Shown here: positions 1 to 7,559 of the stretch, in pieces
How positions within the stretch are numbered: the stretch's first letter is position 1
Layout: each line of letters begins with the position of its first letter
IMG/VR virus record: IMGVR_UViG_3300044940_000032
Coordinates: 1 to 46,344 of that record
Reading direction: 5' to 3' (one strand)
Source of the DNA: a virus
DNA: 46,344 nucleotides
The notes under the pieces: generated by a model
The model's input: the letters and a program-made list of their open reading frames with translations, nothing else
What the model was told of the DNA's origin: nothing
Database searches by the model: none
Translations under genes and position numbers: made by a program

Positions 1-84
1 CACGACCACTGGCGCCGCCGGTGGGCGCAGTGGATCTGCGACCACATGCTCGATCCGTTCGACCCCAAGGGCGATCACTGCTGA
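1..84 (+). CDS. 3' end of an upstream gene, cut by the window edge
   Basis: The first reading frame is open from base 1 to a TGA at 82-84 and gives a 27-residue tail rich in Trp, His, Arg and Asp (it ends in DPFDPKGDHC). The endolysin ATG follows only 8 bases after the stop, and a GAGGTG that overlaps this stop can serve as its ribosome binding site, so the two are probably co-transcribed. The product cannot be identified from the tail. In many phages a holin or small virion gene sits here. Confidence 0.5.
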   Translation, partial: HDHWRRRWAQWICDHMLDPFDPKGDHC

Positions 85-92
85 GGTGCCGC

Positions 93-830
93 ATGAAACT
101 CCCTGACCCGTCGCTTCCGTGGCCGATCACTCGGGAGGCTGTCGCGCTCATCGCCGAGCGCGAGGGGTGCCGACTGACGGCCTACCGCTGCCCCGCCGGC
201 GTGTGGACGTGCGGATGGGGCGAGACCGACGGCGTTGGCCCCGAGACCGTATGGACGCAGGAGGAGGCCGATCGGCGATTCTGCGACTCGCTCACGCACT
301 ACACGACGCAGGTGCGCAACATGCTGACCCGCCCGGCAACGGCGAACGAGCTGGGCGCACTGGTGAGCCTGGCCTACAACATCGGGCTCGAAGGGCTGCG
401 CCGCTCGAGCGTGCTGCGCCTGCACAACGCAGGTGACACGCAGGCCGCCGCGCGGGCGTTCTCGTTGTGGAACAAGGCGCGCGTCAACGGCGCCCTCGTC
501 GAATTGCCTGGACTCACGAGCCGACGCGCGGCCGAGGCGGCGCTGTACCTGCGCGATGACGAAGCAGTGCGCATGCCGCAGGCAGTGGTGAGCGAGTCGT
601 CGCTCGTCCAGTCGCCGATCCAGCAGTCGGGCGTCGTCACGCTCGCCACCGGCGCGCTCGCGCTGGCCGGCTCGGCGTTCGACAGCGTGCGGCCGGTGCT
701 CAAGGATGCCGTCGAGATGGCATCGGCGCTCGGCGTGTCGCCCGGCGCGGTGCTGGGCGTCGTGCTGCTGGTGACGGGCGGCACGACGGTGTACTGGCGC
801 TGGAAGCAGCGCAGGAGCGGCTGGACGTGA
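93..830 (+). CDS. Endolysin, GH24 (T4-type) lysozyme with C-terminal membrane segment
   Basis: This 245-residue protein should cleave the glycan strands of host peptidoglycan at the end of infection. Near the N-terminus it has the lysozyme triad spacing E24-x8-C33-x5-T39, within a YRCPAGVWT core; in T4 lysozyme these are Glu, Asp and Thr, and Cys at the middle position is a known variant of the family consensus. The conserved helix around LAYNIG follows. After the catalytic domain, at about residues 180-245, there is a tail with a hydrophobic stretch (GAVLGVVLLVTGG) ending in basic residues, so the protein may be membrane-anchored. The ATG at 93 is chosen because GAGGTG precedes it and the lysozyme fold starts there; an in-frame GTG at 21 would add 24 unrelated residues. 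Its TGA overlaps the Rz start codon. No separate holin is visible next to it. Confidence 0.9.
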   Translation: MKLPDPSLPWPITREAVALIAEREGCRLTAYRCPAGVWTCGWGETDGVGPETVWTQEEADRRFCDSLTHYTTQVRNMLTRPATANELGALVSLAYNIGLEGLRRSSVLRLHNAGDTQAAARAFSLWNKARVNGALVELPGLTSRRAAEAALYLRDDEAVRMPQAVVSESSLVQSPIQQSGVVTLATGALALAGSAFDSVRPVLKDAVEMASALGVSPGAVLGVVLLVTGGTTVYWRWKQRRSGWT

Positions 831-1312
831 TGCACCTGTACCTGATCGGCGCGGCGATCGCGGCGGCAGTGGTGTTCGCCGCTGGCTACCGCACGGGCGC
901 CTCGCACGCCCAGGCCGAGCTGGACGCGCTGCGCGCCGCCTACACGCAGGCCGCGCTGCGCGCCGAGCAGGACGCACGAGAAACGGAGGCCCGGCATGCC
1001 CGAGCGATGGATGAACTGGCTCGAGCGGCACGCGATCAGGCTCGGGCTGTTGCTGCTGCTCGCCAGCGTGCTGATGCTGCTGCTGTCCGGCTGCGCGACG
1101 CGGCCACCCGTGCCGGTGCCGAGTGCGCAGCCACGCCTGCCGCCGCTGCCGATGGAGGCACGCCAGCCGTCGGCCCCGGACTGGTGCTCTCCGACCTGCT
1201 CGGCCGGTGTGGAGCGCGACTTGTCGAGCTGGGCGACTACGCTGACCGTGCCGCAGCCGCCGGCGCCGCCTGCGAGCGAGCCTACGACGCGGTGATGGGA
1301 GCGGGGAAGTGA
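830..1312 (+). CDS. Rz: Rz-like inner-membrane spanin subunit
   Basis: This 160-residue protein has one N-terminal transmembrane segment (residues 4-20, LIGAAIAAAVVFAAG). An Ala/Arg/Glu-rich helical coiled-coil region at about 25-95 follows, then a periplasmic tail with several Cys. This is the layout of class II inner-membrane spanins of the Rz/DUF2514 type, which fuse inner and outer membranes with Rz1 after the wall is cut. The ATG at 830 overlaps the endolysin TGA (TGATG); a GTG at 827 is also in frame. The complete Rz1 gene lies inside it in another frame, as in phage lambda, which strongly supports the call. Confidence 0.88.
   Translation: MHLYLIGAAIAAAVVFAAGYRTGASHAQAELDALRAAYTQAALRAEQDARETEARHARAMDELARAARDQARAVAAARQRADAAAVRLRDAATRAGAECAATPAAAADGGTPAVGPGLVLSDLLGRCGARLVELGDYADRAAAAGAACERAYDAVMGAGK
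996..1295 (+). CDS. Rz1: Rz1-like outer-membrane spanin lipoprotein, nested in Rz
   Basis: This 99-residue protein is encoded wholly inside Rz in the +1 frame. It starts with a basic region, then a hydrophobic signal segment ending in a lipobox (LLSGC, Cys33), so signal peptidase II should cleave it and attach a lipid. The mature part is Pro-rich (RPPVPVPSAQPRLPPLP), typical of Rz1 proteins, which sit in the outer membrane and pair with Rz. A clear GGAGG lies 7 bases before the ATG at 996. It is somewhat longer than lambda Rz1, but the lipobox, proline content and nesting together make the assignment secure. Confidence 0.9.
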   Translation: MPERWMNWLERHAIRLGLLLLLASVLMLLLSGCATRPPVPVPSAQPRLPPLPMEARQPSAPDWCSPTCSAGVERDLSSWATTLTVPQPPAPPASEPTTR

Positions 1313-1315
1313 TCC

Positions 1316-1573
1316 ATGTCCCGCAGCAACTGCATCGTGTTCGCCCTGCGCCTGTACGTGCGCCGGGTGCGCAAGGGCCGGGAGGGCTACCTCATGTGGC
1401 GCCGATCGCGCCTCAGGAACGTCCTCGGGCACGTTCTGTACGCCGAGCAGCGCCGGCACGGCGGCTGGCGCGTCGTCAGTTGGTGCCCCATCGAGTGTCG
1501 GCCGCGAATGATCGCCCCACCCTGGTTCCGTGGCCGGGTAAAGCACGGCGACGCACACACTGACAGGCGGTGA
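1316..1573 (+). CDS. Small basic phage protein of unknown function
   Basis: This 85-residue, strongly basic protein starts MSRSNCIVFALRLY and continues through a YLMWRRSR segment. The opening resembles small proteins often found beside lysis or tail genes of proteobacterial phages (SNC-x-FAL near the N-terminus), none with known function. The ATG at 1316 lies 3 bases after the Rz stop. The C-terminal third (WFRGRVKHGDAHTDRR) is less typical and may be extended. A second frame from 1309 is a shadow. Confidence 0.6.
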   Translation: MSRSNCIVFALRLYVRRVRKGREGYLMWRRSRLRNVLGHVLYAEQRRHGGWRVVSWCPIECRPRMIAPPWFRGRVKHGDAHTDRR

Positions 1574-1574
1574 C

Positions 1575-2006
1575 ATGCAGGAGTGGATCGTTTACGTCGA
1601 CGGGGTGCAGGTGCATCGGTATCGGCACTCCGAGCAGTTGTCGTTCGACCAGTGGCCCGACGCGGTGCAGGTCGAAGTGCCTGCGCCGCCGCAGCCTGAG
1701 CCAAGCCAGCAGCCGCCGCGTCTGGTGAGCAAGTTTGCGTTTCGCTCGCGGTTCACGCAGGCCGAGAAGGCAGCCATCGAGCTCGCCTCGCTGGACAACC
1801 CGGCGGCCGACATGCAACAGCGTGTTCTGGCCGCCTCCTTGCGGGCGTCACAGAACGACATGGCTGTCGCCACGTTCGTCGACCTTAACCACCCGGCCAC
1901 GCGGCAGGGCGTCCAGGCACTGGAGCAGTACGGTCTGCTGGCCCCAGGCCGCGCGGCCGAGATTCTGGATGCCGAGGTGACCGAATCGGAGCGGTGGAAT
2001 GGCTGA
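1575..2006 (+). CDS. Phage protein of unknown function, upstream of tail fibre genes
   Basis: This 143-residue protein has two parts. Residues 1-50 hold a short beta-rich start (MQEWIVYVDGVQVHRY) and a Pro/Gln linker; residues 55-140 are a compact helical region with KFAFRSRFTQAEKAAIELA and ending in GLLAPGRAAEILDA. This helical module recurs in small phage proteins encoded beside tail or fibre genes; its function is unknown. The gene follows the previous stop almost directly and overlaps the next start (ATGGCTGA). A role in tail assembly is inferred from position only. Confidence 0.7.
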   Translation: MQEWIVYVDGVQVHRYRHSEQLSFDQWPDAVQVEVPAPPQPEPSQQPPRLVSKFAFRSRFTQAEKAAIELASLDNPAADMQQRVLAASLRASQNDMAVATFVDLNHPATRQGVQALEQYGLLAPGRAAEILDAEVTESERWNG

Positions 2007-4191
2007 CAGGTACTTGGTGCATGGGCTGTACGGGTCGGCGTCGTTCACCGCGTCGACCACGAACAACAGCACTTCGCTGAACGTGACCGCGATCGCCAGT
2101 GGGCGTATTGCGCTGGGCAGCGTCATCACTGGGCCAAACGTCCCGGCAAACACCGTCATCACCGCATACGGCACGGGCCGCGGTGGAACCGGCACCTACA
2201 CGATGTCGGCCAACGCCACGGCGACGGCCAGCGGTCAGTCGATGACCTCGATCAACGGCCACGTCAGCCTGGATCCAGAGTGGGGCGTGGCGCAGGAAGG
2301 CGACGGGACTGGGACTGGCGCAGCCATACCTGCAACCGTCAGTATCGATCTGTCGGCGTATACCGCAGCCGCCGGCGCGACGATCGCCATTGGCGGCGCC
2401 ACACTGACGTGCGTGGCTTCTGGCGCGGGCAACAACCAGTTCAACGCGGGCAGCGGCACGACGCTGATCGACAACATCGTCACGGCGATCAACCGCACCA
2501 CGAACTCGGTCACGGTCAACGCCGCAGCGTCTGGTTGGGCGACGCCGCTGCTGCAAAACGCCGTGTTCGCGCGTCGCAGCGGCAACAACCTGGAGATCAT
2601 GACCCGCGCAGGGTCGTCCACCTACAACTCGAACTCGTCGTTCAAGGTCGTCACGACTGGCCTGACCGGCGGCTCTCAGATCGACCAGACGTTCAGTGGC
2701 GGCGCTGGAGGCGCGTGGGGCCTCTTGTGCAACCCGGTCTATGCCTCGCACCCCAGTGCATTGAGTGCAGGTTCGTATGGGGTACTTGGCGGCACAGTCG
2801 GGCCACAGGCGGGCACGCTGAGTTCCGGCGACCGTGTGTTCTGTCGGGCCGCCCGCACTTTCACGTCGTTCGGCACGGGGTTCGTCGTGAACCCGCGCGT
2901 GATCGGCGCGCTTGGAAACCCCGTTCGCATCGTCATCGACGACGGAACGGTGTGGACCGAGGATGGTTCAACGCCGGTTTTCGAGATGGTTTTTCGCGGG
3001 ACGCAGGCCCAAATCAACGGCGTCGTCTTTGGAAAAGACTGCCACGTCGCCTTCGAGGGCAAGACCTACAGCAACGGCACCAAAAACCTGCAAATCAAGG
3101 GGCGGATCGCCGACGCATCAGGAAGCATTCGAGTTGGCGTGGATGGTGGCGTTGCGACCATGATCATGAAGGGCTTCGAGTTGTCCGAGATTTCTGGAAA
3201 CTTGGGCGATGTCCAGATCGTGGCCTCCAACAACGCAACGAGATCGCGGTTCAGTGGCTTCAAAATCGCGTCAGCCAAGAACAACAACAGATTCTTTTCG
3301 TTCGCCAGCTACTCGCGGCAGGCATACGCGACGTTCGACGGGTTCGAGGTGAACGCAACCGGGTCAACTGCCGTCAACACGGGCGTGGCCTTCGTGTCCA
3401 ATTCCAGCCTGGGCATCGACGCCCGTTTCGCGTCGGGATCGTTCACCGGTTTCGTTGTCGGCTCGACCCTGATCACGGGTCAGGGCTCCAGCACGGTCGG
3501 CGGTATGTCGCTCGACGACGTGGAACTCGGCAACGTCACGCAGGTCGGGCCGTTCTTCGCATCCACATCGCGCGCTGCGCCATCCGTCTACGCCGACTTC
3601 TCGCTGTCTTACGTGCGCAGGCGCGGTGCGCGGGATTTTTTCTGTGACCGATTTCGTGGCCTCGTGGCATGGAACTCGTCGCGCTCTCAGCCTGTGTGCG
3701 GTGCCGTGCTGGACGATGGCGTGACCGGGTGGTCGATCATGGCTATCCCGAGCACGCTCAGCGCGAACATTGACGCGGTTAACCCGCTGACGCTGCCGCG
3801 TCTGGCCAAGATCAACAGCCTCGCCGATGGTGCGCGCACGTTCAAGCTGCGATTCGTGGCCGAGCAGGCGCTTACCGTCGACAAGTCGCGCGTGTCGATG
3901 GTTGTTACGTACACGGACGTGAACAACAACCTGGTTGTGCTGGACACCTACGACCCGGACGGCGCTGCAATCTCGACGGACACGACGACCTGGACGAACG
4001 AAAGCGGCGGGTTCGTCACGTATCAGAACGGCGGCACGGTGAACCACAACAAGTACGTGCTGACTGTCTCGACTCCGCCCGGGAAGAACCTCAAAAACGG
4101 CGTGGAGGTCGGTGTCGTTGTCTCCATCAATAGCCCAGGTTCCACGCTGGTGCAGAGTTACTTCTTCGACCCCGACTTCACCATCGAGTAA
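1999..4191 (+). CDS. Putative tail fibre/receptor-binding virion protein
   Basis: This 730-residue protein is rich in Ser, Thr, Gly and Asn and very poor in Lys and Glu over long stretches, typical of trimeric beta-structured fibres. Residues 10-75 contain a Gly-rich beta module (ITGPNVPANTVIT, then GGTGTYTMSA) that recurs in phage virion proteins. The central part (about 280-560) has short alternating hydrophobic strands compatible with a beta-helix. The C-terminus (about 590-730) looks like a separate beta-sandwich. No enzymatic motif is visible. It overlaps the previous gene by 8 bp, and the next gene starts 3 bases after its stop, so it is in one translation-coupled string. Host recognition is inferred. 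Confidence 0.6.
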   Translation: MADRYLVHGLYGSASFTASTTNNSTSLNVTAIASGRIALGSVITGPNVPANTVITAYGTGRGGTGTYTMSANATATASGQSMTSINGHVSLDPEWGVAQEGDGTGTGAAIPATVSIDLSAYTAAAGATIAIGGATLTCVASGAGNNQFNAGSGTTLIDNIVTAINRTTNSVTVNAAASGWATPLLQNAVFARRSGNNLEIMTRAGSSTYNSNSSFKVVTTGLTGGSQIDQTFSGGAGGAWGLLCNPVYASHPSALSAGSYGVLGGTVGPQAGTLSSGDRVFCRAARTFTSFGTGFVVNPRVIGALGNPVRIVIDDGTVWTEDGSTPVFEMVFRGTQAQINGVVFGKDCHVAFEGKTYSNGTKNLQIKGRIADASGSIRVGVDGGVATMIMKGFELSEISGNLGDVQIVASNNATRSRFSGFKIASAKNNNRFFSFASYSRQAYATFDGFEVNATGSTAVNTGVAFVSNSSLGIDARFASGSFTGFVVGSTLITGQGSSTVGGMSLDDVELGNVTQVGPFFASTSRAAPSVYADFSLSYVRRRGARDFFCDRFRGLVAWNSSRSQPVCGAVLDDGVTGWSIMAIPSTLSANIDAVNPLTLPRLAKINSLADGARTFKLRFVAEQALTVDKSRVSMVVTYTDVNNNLVVLDTYDPDGAAISTDTTTWTNESGGFVTYQNGGTVNHNKYVLTVSTPPGKNLKNGVEVGVVVSINSPGSTLVQSYFFDPDFTIE

Positions 4192-4194
4192 GCA

Positions 4195-4596
4195 ATGCCG
4201 TTCGTCTCGTTCGACTCTGACATTCCGGTGCATTGGGGCGTCGTCAACGTGCCGGCCACCCGCAGACCCATGCGTCCGCAGTGTTTGGGGGTCTACGCGA
4301 AGGGCACGTTGCCGACGGACAGCATCGGCACGTTCGTGATGACGTTGACCAACGTCGTGGTTGGCAGCGCCATTCGCGTGGAGGTGGTCTCCACTGGCGA
4401 GCTTATCGAATACCGGGTGGCAACCAGCAGCACCGAAGTGTTCAACGTCCCTGCCTATAGCTCTGGTAGTTCCGCCAACGAATTGCGCATCAAGGTGCGC
4501 AAGGCATCGGCCGCACCCATGTACAAGCCCTACGAAACACAGGCGACGGCCGTCGTCGGCGCGCAGTCCGTCTTCATCGCCCAGATTCCAGACTAG
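4195..4596 (+). CDS. Small beta-rich virion-type protein, unknown function
   Basis: This 133-residue protein starts MPFVSFDSDIPVHWG and is composed almost wholly of short beta-type segments (IGTFVMTLTNVVVGSAIRVE). It resembles a single-domain sandwich with no Cys-rich or catalytic motif. It lies between the 730-residue fibre-like gene and the 564-residue structural gene, with 3 and 11 bases between them. A tail decoration, adaptor or minor tail role is likely but inferred only from composition and context. Confidence 0.55.
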   Translation: MPFVSFDSDIPVHWGVVNVPATRRPMRPQCLGVYAKGTLPTDSIGTFVMTLTNVVVGSAIRVEVVSTGELIEYRVATSSTEVFNVPAYSSGSSANELRIKVRKASAAPMYKPYETQATAVVGAQSVFIAQIPD

Positions 4597-4607
4597 TGAG
4601 GTAAACG

Positions 4608-6302
4608 ATGCCGATATCCGCAGATTTCGAGATTCAGGCCAACAAAAACATCCGCTACATCGGCGCGGCGCACGGCGCGCCTGGTGCCGGGTACTACACG
4701 GTGCTGGAGTTCCACCGATGGCTGCAAGACCTGGCCGACGACGCGAACGCCACCGGCGACGACCTGCTGGACATCAGCAAGCCCACGCCGTCGGACAAGT
4801 CGTTCGACACGATTATCACGCTCGTCAACGGCTACAACATCGACGACACGGCGGCCGAGCACCTGTACGGCGGATCGATCATCCAGGCCAACGGCGACGT
4901 GATCTACGACGGCATCCAGGTGATCGCCGCCGCCGGCGCACACGTCGAGGTCGTGCAAAACGGCGCCATCATCGCCAACGACTTCTGGAACACGGTGCCT
5001 CACGGCGCGTCGCTCAAGGGTCTGAACCCTGACCCCGCGAACGGCATCAGCCATCGCTTCATGCTCAAGGTCCGCACAGGCGGTGCGGACATCGACGGGC
5101 GTCGCCTGCTGGTGCAGACACGCGAGTGGGGCAAGACCTACAGCGAGTTCAAGATCAACGGCACGTCGCGCGGCATCAACGTGGCGGCGCTGGTCTTCGG
5201 CGACGACCTGAACAACACGACGGCCGAGGCCACGGTGTCTGGCTGGTCCGACATAACGAACCTCACGGCGGGCTACAACACCATCGACGTCGACGCGAAC
5301 GGCACGCCTGAGCCGTACTACTCGCGGTGGGATCGAGGCAGCCGCTCAATCAACCAGTTCTACGAGCGCATGAAGTGGCTGACCCGGCGCGGGTCGTCGT
5401 CGACGCTCTACGGGCTGAATGGCGAGCTGTTCCGCGGCATCACCCACGAGGTCGCCGTCACGGCGCCGCGCAGCGGCACGGTGGGCGAAGGCGTGGCCTG
5501 CTCGTGGCCTGGCGGCACCGGCCAGGTGCTCGCGCGCGACAACGGCACGGCGGCGACCAAGCTGTGGATTCAACTGCTCACGGGCGTGGCTCCGACCGCA
5601 GGCCAGACCATCACGATCGGCGGCGCCACGGTGACCGCTGCCTCGGGTACGCCAAGCACCGAGCGGCCCCTGTCGTTCCCGTTCTGCGGCGTGTCCACCG
5701 GCTCGGCCCTGATCGGCGCCTACGGCTTCGCACTTGAGGCCACGGACCTGTCGGTCAACGACAAGTTGTTCGACCTCACGAACACGCAGCGCACTCCGCC
5801 GAACCTGGTCACCTTCACCGTCACGGGTCTGGTGAGCGGCGAGGACTACATCCTCGTCGGCCCCGGCAACAACGGCGCGCTGGTCGAAAACCAGTTCACG
5901 CTCAACGGCGCACTGACGGGCGCATCGGTCACGTCGGTGGTGGTCAACGAGTCCATCCCTGGCGACACGCCAGCCAGCGGCACTCTGCGCATCCAGCGGG
6001 CGAACGGCGCGTTTTCCCGCCACACGTACTCGGCCTACAACGCCGGCACCAAGACCTTCACCATCGCGTCGACCAACTTCAGCACGAACAACGCGCCCAA
6101 CGGCGCTTCGGTCTACATCAGCTACATCGACAAGCTGGCGGACGCCACGACGGCGTCGTTCCAGGCGACCTACGTGTCCGACCGCGAACTGTTCGTGCGG
6201 CGGCGCGATGGTGGCGCGACCCCGACCAAGACGTTCGAGACGGCTGCCACTCTCGGCGTGGCCGGTGGCAGCGTGGCGGTGCAGCGTCTGTCCGACGCCT
6301 GA
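4608..6302 (+). CDS. Large virion structural protein (tail region)
   Basis: This 564-residue protein opens with MPISADFEIQANKNIRYIG and then FHRWLQDLADDAN. That opening recurs in phage structural proteins of this gene neighbourhood, usually annotated only as hypothetical or structural. The first 300 residues are mixed alpha/beta (RSINQFYERMKWLTRR near 245). The rest is Gly/Ser/Thr-rich beta structure. GAGG precedes the ATG. No enzymatic motif is seen. The FHRWLQDL segment has a counterpart in the next gene (FRLWLKDIEDSEEG), so the two may be related or interacting virion proteins. Confidence 0.6.
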   Translation: MPISADFEIQANKNIRYIGAAHGAPGAGYYTVLEFHRWLQDLADDANATGDDLLDISKPTPSDKSFDTIITLVNGYNIDDTAAEHLYGGSIIQANGDVIYDGIQVIAAAGAHVEVVQNGAIIANDFWNTVPHGASLKGLNPDPANGISHRFMLKVRTGGADIDGRRLLVQTREWGKTYSEFKINGTSRGINVAALVFGDDLNNTTAEATVSGWSDITNLTAGYNTIDVDANGTPEPYYSRWDRGSRSINQFYERMKWLTRRGSSSTLYGLNGELFRGITHEVAVTAPRSGTVGEGVACSWPGGTGQVLARDNGTAATKLWIQLLTGVAPTAGQTITIGGATVTAASGTPSTERPLSFPFCGVSTGSALIGAYGFALEATDLSVNDKLFDLTNTQRTPPNLVTFTVTGLVSGEDYILVGPGNNGALVENQFTLNGALTGASVTSVVVNESIPGDTPASGTLRIQRANGAFSRHTYSAYNAGTKTFTIASTNFSTNNAPNGASVYISYIDKLADATTASFQATYVSDRELFVRRRDGGATPTKTFETAATLGVAGGSVAVQRLSDA

Positions 6303-6314
6303 TCGAGGTAACCG

Positions 6315-6842
6315 GTGGCGATCTCGATCAACTGGGGCACGAAGGTCATCAGCGTCCCGCTGGCCGACCTCACCTACGTCAGCCCTGGCCTGTACGAGCT
6401 GAACGTCGAGGACTTCCGCCTGTGGCTGAAGGACATCGAGGACAGCGAGGAAGGCATAGCGTTCCCCGACACGCATCGGCGCAACGCACCGGTGACGCTC
6501 TCCGGCACGACCTACGCGCAGACGTTCGAGATTCTGCCGCCCTACACCGTGACGTTCGAGAACGGCAGCTACCGGGTGCGCGTGACGGGCGGCAACCACA
6601 ACATCGCTGACCGGATGAACCCGAACTCGGTGTCCATCGAGATCGGCAACAGCGCGGGCCTGATCGCCGTCGACACGGGCGGCGGTGGCGGGGGTGGCCC
6701 GACGGCCGGCGAGATTGCCGCAGCGGTGTGGTCCTACGTGCAGCGCGGCCTGACCCAGCGGGTCGATGCCGACGTGCAGGCAATCAACGGGGTCGAGGTA
6801 GGCGGCGCAGGTGTGCCCGGCAACGAATGGGGGCCGGCGTGA
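6315..6842 (+). CDS. Virion-associated protein related in part to the preceding gene
   Basis: This 175-residue protein uses a GTG start at 6315 with GAGG eight bases before it. It contains an FRLWLKDIEDSEEG segment like the FHRWLQDLADD segment of the previous protein. A beta-rich middle with RVRVTGGNHNIAD and a Gly7 linker at about 118-124 follow. The C-terminal helical tail (GEIAAAVWSYVQR) is a motif often seen at the ends of phage tail proteins. Its stop overlaps the next start (GTGA). A tail-tip or fibre-connector role is inferred. Confidence 0.6.
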   Translation: MAISINWGTKVISVPLADLTYVSPGLYELNVEDFRLWLKDIEDSEEGIAFPDTHRRNAPVTLSGTTYAQTFEILPPYTVTFENGSYRVRVTGGNHNIADRMNPNSVSIEIGNSAGLIAVDTGGGGGGGPTAGEIAAAVWSYVQRGLTQRVDADVQAINGVEVGGAGVPGNEWGPA

Positions 6843-7246
6843 GTTTGCTATCGTGGGCCGTTGGTGCATGGAAGGCGGCAGCCTGGCGCATTGGTGCGTG
6901 GCTCGGCCAACAGGTCGGCCCGCCCCAGTATCCCAGCGAAGACGTCGTCATTGCCGCGCCCGAAGACCGCACGGTTGTCGCGCCGGTTGACCCCGCTGTT
7001 CGCGCGGCCGTAGAAGCGTTTATGGTGTCGGCGGTTGTGGAAGCTTTGGCGGCTGCGCGGGTAGAATCCAATGTGATCGCTGCCCAAGTGAGCGCGTACC
7101 AACTGGAAGCGCCGCTGGACGACGAGCAGGTCTTCGCGGGAGACACCACATTTGCAATCGAAGCGGCGAGTGAAACTGAATCTGCTTGCGCCGTAGCAGG
7201 CAAAGCCACCGTCGTCGCGCAGCTTGACGGGGAGTCCGTCGTCTGA
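6839..7246 (+). CDS. Small Ala/Val-rich phage protein, unknown
   Basis: This 135-residue protein starts at GTG 6839, overlapping the previous TGA. An upstream in-frame GTG at 6728 would add an Arg-rich shadow of the preceding gene and is not used here. The N-terminus has a repeated Trp pattern (WAVGAWKAAAWRIGAWLG), which could be an amphipathic or membrane-touching helix. The remainder is acidic and Ala/Val-rich with no recognised domain. It sits between two tail genes and probably belongs to the virion or its assembly. Confidence 0.55.
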   Translation: MSLLSWAVGAWKAAAWRIGAWLGQQVGPPQYPSEDVVIAAPEDRTVVAPVDPAVRAAVEAFMVSAVVEALAAARVESNVIAAQVSAYQLEAPLDDEQVFAGDTTFAIEAASETESACAVAGKATVVAQLDGESVV

Positions 7247-7258
7247 CAAGGCCCATCC

Positions 7259-7543
7259 ATGAGCGTCGAACGATTCACCAAACAGCCCGCCGAGACGCTG
7301 GACTACGACTTCTCGTTCACGGAATGGCTGGCCAGCAAACCGGGCCGATCGATCGTGAGTCACACCGTCACGGCGGACCCCGGCATCACGATCACGCACG
7401 AGCGCAACGCTGCGGTTGTCAAGGTGTATGTGGCGGGGGGAACCAGCGGGCAACGCTACAAGGTCACCGTTCGCGTGACTACTGACGGCACCACGCCGCT
7501 GGTCAAGGAACTTGAGGCTTTCATCGCCGTGCGGGAAGTCTGA
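7259..7543 (+). CDS. Putative phage fibre-tail adaptor protein
   Basis: This 94-residue single-domain beta protein begins MSVERFTKQPAETLDYDFSF. Proteins with this opening (FxKQPxExLDYDxxFxxWL) and a following Ig-like sandwich are annotated in phages as fibre-tail adaptor proteins. The strand pattern VTADPGITIT and YKVTVRVTTDG fits. It lies 12 bases after the previous stop and 16 bases before the next start. Attachment of a fibre to the tail is known for the family; its role here is inferred. Confidence 0.65.
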   Translation: MSVERFTKQPAETLDYDFSFTEWLASKPGRSIVSHTVTADPGITITHERNAAVVKVYVAGGTSGQRYKVTVRVTTDGTTPLVKELEAFIAVREV

Positions 7544-7559
7544 GGAACACGGTCGACTC

